Shown here: piece after piece, positions 61,401-64,000 of the stretch | Position numbering within the stretch: position 1 is the stretch's first letter | How the letters are laid out: each line of letters starts with the position of its first letter | Source: Apostichopus japonicus | Taxonomy: Eukaryota > Echinodermata > Holothuroidea > Aspidochirotida > Stichopodidae | Assembly (NCBI RefSeq): GCF_037975245.1 | Contig: NC_092573.1 | Location: 6,808,501-6,872,500 of the forward strand | DNA length: 64,000 nucleotides | Reading direction: 5' to 3' | Made by a program: the position numbers and the translations under genes | Notes under the pieces: model-generated | Told to the model about the DNA's origin: nothing | Databases searched by the model: none | Seen by the model: the letters and a program-made list of their open reading frames with translations, nothing else

Positions 61401-64000
61401 CAAAACAAAAAGTAGTCAGATTTTCACAAAAGTTTATCTTGATGAAGTTGCCAATAAGTTTGGGCTTATCTAATTGTTGTGTATGGGTTGGTTCACTAGT
61501 GGCTGTTATTTGTGGAGTTTTCAGTCTTAAAGGATAGTTTTCATGTATGTTGATCCGTCAAGGTTGTTAAAAGAATACTTTCTACAGGAAACGTACACAC
61601 AGAGAAGAAATAAACATTTTGAAACAGTGTATGTTTATAATCAAATTTGTTGAACACTCCATTGGTCTTGATTTCATTCTTACCAATTTTGATTTAACAA
61701 TGGAGTCTTAAATTGCATAACTTTATCTTCCTTCACACCAGTTTGAAAATTTCATATTATTTAGGCCCACTGTCTTCATTCTTCCTTCAGCGATTTTTGG
61801 TTGACCAAAGCAGGGCAACAAGATATCAGGTTCTTAATGATATTTGTTGACCATGTATCCATCTAAGAAAACCATGTATCCATCTAATAAAACCATGTAT
61901 CCATCTAATAAAACCATGTATCCCTCTAATAAAACCATGTATCCCTCTAATAAAACCATGTATCCATCTAATAAAACCATGTCTCCATCTAATAAAACCA
62001 TGTATCCATCTAACAAATCCATGTATCCATCTAATAAAACCATGTCTCCATCTAACGAATCCATGTATCTGTCTAACGAAACCATGTATCCGTCTAATGA
62101 AACCATGTACCCGTCTAATGAAACCATTGATCTGTCTAATGAAACCATGTATCCATCTAACAAAACCATGTATCCGTCTAATGAAACCATGTACCCGTCT
62201 CATGAAACCATTGATCTGTCTAATGAAACCATGTATCCATCTAACAAAACCATGTATCCATCTACTAAAACCATGTTTCCATCTAACGAATCCATGTATC
62301 TGTCTAACGAAACCATGTATCCGTCTAAGGAAACCATGTACCCGTCTCATGAAACCATTGATCTGTCTAATGAAACCATGTATCCATCTAACAAAACCAT
62401 GTATCCATCTAATGAAACCATGTACCCGTCTCATGAAACCATTGATCTGTCTAATGAAACCATGTATCCATCTAACAAAACCATGTATCCATCTACTAAA
62501 ACCATGTTTCCATCTAACGAATCCATGTATCTGTCTAACGAAACCATGTATCCGTCTAAGGAAACCATGTACCCGTCTCATGAAACCATTGATCTGTCTA
62601 ATAAAACCATGTATCCATCTAACAAAACCATGTATCCATCTACTGAAACCATGTTTCCATCTAACGAATCCATGTATCTGTCTAACGAAACCATGTATCC
62701 GTCTAATGAAACCATGTACCCGTCTAATGAAGCCATTGATCTGTCTAATGATACCATGTATCAATCTAACAAAACCATGTATCCATCTAACAAAACCATG
62801 TATCCGTCTAATGAAACCATGTACCCGTCTAATGAAACCATTGATCTGTCTAATGAAACCATGTATCCATCTAACAAAACCATGTATCCATCTACTAAAA
62901 CCATGTTTCTATCTAACGAATCCATGTATCTGTCTAACGAAACCATGTACCCGTCTAATGAAACCATGTATCCGTCTAATGAAACCATGTACCCGTCTAA
63001 TGAAGCCATTGATCTGTCTAATGAAACCATGTATCAATCTAACAGAACCATGTATCCATCTAACAAAACCATGTATCCGTCTAATGAAACCATGTATCCA
63101 TCTAACATAGCCTAGATATATGCTTTACAATGCTTACCACTCTGTCCTCATTGTATGTGGCATCCAATACAATTTCTGTGATAACTGATCCATATTCAGT
63201 GCTATCCATGTCTGGATTATAAGCTGCCTTCAGAATTCTAAAGTTATCTAAAATTGAAAATCACAAAGAAAATTTTGTTTAACATACCATATTTTTTATC
63301 AATGACAGGTGACTGCTGCCTGCAATGCTTGTCACTCATATTCATACAGAAAGGAATAAATACAAAATTATTATGGCAACCTCTGTTAAAACAGTAACCC
63401 AGCTTTCCTTAATTTAACCCTTTTCTTTTTGAAGAAGAAGATATAATGACAATGAAAACAACAAACTCCCATCTACTCAGTCAAACCTTACAAATAGAAA
63501 ATCTAAGTCAAACGTGTTCAAGACTTCGAAGGATTGTCTGGTGGCCCAAAGAAGTTACCTTAAAAAATGATAAATAATTTTCTAAACATGTTGTCAAAGT
63601 ATGAGAACGCTAATGTTGCGTTTGACAGAGAAACAATTTTTTATTCGTTAAGGATAGACATTTCAAATATGATTTGAACAGTACATCTGAACAACATCTG
63701 AACAACATTTGAACAGAACATCAGTATATATATATATATATGTATATGTATATGTATATATATATATACGGGAGGCCCGTGGTTCGAATCCCGGTGGAGG
63801 CTGAAAATTTTTTCACTGTTCTTGATTTTCCAACTCATTACGATTTTCATTTATATATATATATATATATATATAGATATATATATATCAAGGATCAACA
63901 AAGCCACTCTGTAAATAATCTGCCTTACCTGTTCCGATCATAAAGACAATTGGTTCATTTACACCTCCTCCATCCACTCCATCCACTCCATCCACTTTGA
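55353..64000 (-). CDS. semaphorin-like sema-PSI protein, 3' seven exons, N-terminus outside window
   Basis: Exons at 63929-64000 (cut by the edge), 63138-63247, 60102-60286, 58349-58398, 57477-57782, 56869-56969 and 55353-55448 join in one frame with GT-AG introns and six matching phases, giving 305 residues. Order: the end of a sema domain (EPIVFMIGTDNFRILKA, then VRDMVKIQREDGTYVIATA), then a PSI domain (FCDIYTTCEEC...KDPHCTWDDNKLC, with the C-x2-C and DPxCxWD spacing of semaphorins), then about 120 residues that may be Ig-like but are not recognisable by eye, then a charged helix and a Cys-containing tail. There is no transmembrane segment or GPI-type hydrophobic end, so a secreted ligand is inferred. 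Semaphorins signal through plexins in axon and cell guidance. A plexin or MET-type receptor is less likely because the protein ends about 200 residues after PSI. Confidence 0.8.
56189..56818. mobile_element. hAT element with three internal repeats, in the last intron
   Basis: A perfect 8-bp duplication, TTTACAGA, flanks it (56181-56188 and 56819-56826). The ends CAGGGGCGTAGCGA and, reversed, CAGGGGCGTAGCGA are identical. The interior holds a unit of about 135-140 bp three times in tandem (starting near 56363, 56500 and 56638), each with TATGCACCAGATTGCATC, a CCCTTAGACCCCTCCCCCAT block and CAGTCACCACTTCCAGA. No transposase. It lies in the intron before the terminal exon, outside the splice signals. 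Confidence 0.9.
56869..56969 (-). CDS. semaphorin-like exon, charged helix
   Basis: The acceptor TTCCTTCCTAACAG and donor GTAAGT enclose 101 bp. It encodes (D)VLMDNEIKDLLQTYDSD then LARYEYEAKKIRQEIL, a charged, probably helical segment, and ends in phase 0. Confidence 0.78.
57477..57782 (-). CDS. semaphorin-like exon, region after PSI
   Basis: The acceptor ends CCCATATCTATAG and the donor is GTAGGA. It encodes about 101 residues from SDSIDQVKTFG to TSIIEDSS. It contains a hydrophobic strand pattern (NFYALLVASKGSNMLVKFSD), one Cys (EYCAIRLTL) and two N-glycosylation sequons (NHS, NTS). Semaphorins often have an Ig domain here, but the canonical Cys/Trp pattern is incomplete, so that is only a suggestion. 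Confidence 0.78.
58349..58398 (-). CDS. semaphorin-like micro-exon after PSI
   Basis: The acceptor CTCTTCTCTTACAG and donor GTGAGT enclose 50 bp encoding SLVSDFEGVEACVISK. Both flanking junctions are phase-compatible (two bases before, one base after). It was identified by splice signals because it is too short to stand out as an open frame. Confidence 0.72.
58434..59355. repeat. tetranucleotide array GAGT/GAAT with higher-order structure
   Basis: GTGA and ATGA units are organised into blocks marked by GATTAGCAAGATATGAATG, which recurs at about 58425, 58525, 58707, 58811, 58994 and 59168. Alternate spacings of roughly 100 and 180 bp reflect variable GTGA run lengths. It lies in the intron between 58398 and 60102. 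The minus-strand frame of 371 codons (Thr-His-Ser-Leu repeats) is an artefact. Confidence 0.95.
59521..59895. repeat. 75-bp tandem repeat, five copies
   Basis: Units begin AAACAGAATC at 59521, 59596, 59671, 59746 and 59821, exactly 75 bp apart, each with CTCAAATCACACACTGGATG. The last copy is the most diverged. It adjoins the tetranucleotide array in the same intron. Confidence 0.95.
59899..60050. repeat. degenerate GACCCACTCAGTCACC minisatellite
   Basis: Irregular units of about 14-18 bp around ACCCACTCA and CACCCTGA, directly following the 75-bp array and ending about 50 bp before the PSI exon's donor. Confidence 0.8.
60102..60286 (-). CDS. semaphorin-like exon, sema end plus PSI domain
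   Basis: The acceptor TTTTTCCACATCAG precedes AATGAAGTTCGG and the donor GTAGGC follows TATAATGG. It encodes 61 residues: the final sema strands (VIATAISHVFTLPKQ), then Cys-x5-Cys-x2-Cys and DPHCTWDD, the PSI knot. This exon is the strongest evidence for the family. Confidence 0.88.
61845..63113. repeat. 21-bp minisatellite, about 60 copies, open on both strands
   Basis: The unit is of the form ACCATGTATCCATCTAATAAA. Because 21 is a multiple of 3, one plus frame stays open for 423 codons (MYPSNKT/MYPSNET heptads) and a minus frame for 312 codons (FIRWIHG-like). Variant units such as ACCATTGATCTGTCTAAT recur at spacings of 84, 147, 105 and 168 bp (4, 7, 5 and 8 units), giving a higher-order pattern. 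It sits within the intron between exons 60102-60286 and 63138-63247 of the semaphorin-like gene and stops about 25 bp before the latter exon's donor. It is not treated as coding. Confidence 0.95.
63138..63247 (-). CDS. semaphorin-like exon, sema domain
   Basis: The acceptor TTTTCAATTTTAG opens it and the donor GTAAGC closes it after GAGGACAGAGTG. It encodes (D)NFRILKAAYNPDMDS to ITEIVLDATYNEDRV, the blade following the GTD motif. 110 bp, starting in phase 1 and ending in phase 0. Confidence 0.8.
63723..63768. repeat. TA/TATG microsatellite
   Basis: A TA tract with GTATATG interruptions, directly abutting the 5' truncated SINE. A similar TA/GATA tract follows at 63851-63889. Confidence 0.9.
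63769..63840 (+). mobile_element. tRNA-derived SINE, copy 2, 5' truncated
   Basis: It contains a perfect B box, GGTTCGAATCC (63781-63791), and then GAGGCTGAAAATTTTTTCACTG and TTCTTGATTTTCCAA, paralleling the head-body junction of the minus-strand copy at 15.95-16.1 kb. The A box half is missing, the upstream side being TA repeat. It lies in the first visible intron of the semaphorin-like gene. Confidence 0.78.
63929..64000 (-). CDS. semaphorin-like exon (sema blade; truncated by window edge)
   Basis: The donor GTAAG follows ATCGGAACAG. The frame reads KVDGVDGVDGGGVNEP then IVFMIGT. The last part matches the sema-domain strand usually written as FxGTDxG. The VDG triplet repeat comes from a 9-bp CCATCCACT microsatellite in frame (about 63972-63998), probably a loop expansion. 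Confidence 0.75.

Noticed and set aside
61844-63115. Long open frames of 423 (+), 337 (+) and 312 (-) codons
   Set aside because: All are translations of a 21-bp tandem repeat whose period is a multiple of three; frames on both strands are open at once, and the array lies in an intron.

Overview
This is a eukaryotic, animal-type window. It has spliced genes with GT-AG introns, long gene-poor stretches, many non-autonomous DNA transposons, a tRNA-derived SINE, AT and GT microsatellites, minisatellites and poly-G/poly-C runs. Two genes can be supported. One matches the small ciliary protein CFAP141 (human C1orf189) and the other is a semaphorin-type sema-PSI protein. Both are animal genes. The DNA transposon mix and foldback-like elements with repeat-built arms (resembling the sea-urchin TU foldback class) suggest an invertebrate deuterostome such as an echinoderm. 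That species-level guess is inference only. There is no bacterial, viral or CRISPR content. Layout, 1-44.9 kb: I find no supportable protein-coding gene here. The stretch holds a higher-order minisatellite (1.8-2.5 kb), a 1.2 kb hAT-type element with a perfect 8-bp target duplication (3.83-5.03 kb), a large foldback-like element built from short self-complementary words with a 186-bp perfect palindrome (7.96-10.69 kb), a TTAA-flanked MITE (12.15-12.51 kb), and a tRNA-derived SINE (about 15.95-16.1 kb). It continues with 24 copies of a 64-bp satellite (16.47-18.01 kb), a hAT MITE (21.55-21.89 kb), long TA microsatellites (22.7 and 28.4 kb), a 1.74 kb hAT-type element with another inserted inside it (29.46-31.20 kb), a 161-bp tandem repeat (31.4-32.2 kb), an inverted-repeat element (34.69-35.15 kb), a 2.07 kb element made of GGTAAA/TTTACC units (37.20-39.27 kb) and a four-deep nest of transposons (40.72-44.41 kb). 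Layout, 44.9-48.4 kb: a four-exon plus-strand gene of 113 codons (CFAP141) lies here, with a telomere-like MITE in its second intron. Layout, 48.4-52.5 kb: intergenic DNA with a second TTAA MITE copy and a second copy of the 21.5 kb hAT MITE. Layout, 52.8-64.0 kb: the 3' end of a minus-strand semaphorin-like gene. Seven visible exons (the most upstream cut by the window edge) join in one reading frame through six phase-compatible junctions to give 305 residues: the C-terminal end of a sema domain, a PSI domain, an unrecognised region that may be Ig-like, and a C-terminus with no membrane segment. Its introns and likely 3' UTR carry a hAT element with three internal repeats, a TA-flanked MITE, tetranucleotide and 75-bp arrays, a 21-bp minisatellite that is open on both strands for over 300 codons, and a truncated SINE. 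The two genes converge tail to tail across about 4.4-7 kb. They act in unrelated processes (ciliary axoneme structure and cell guidance signalling), so no functional link is proposed.
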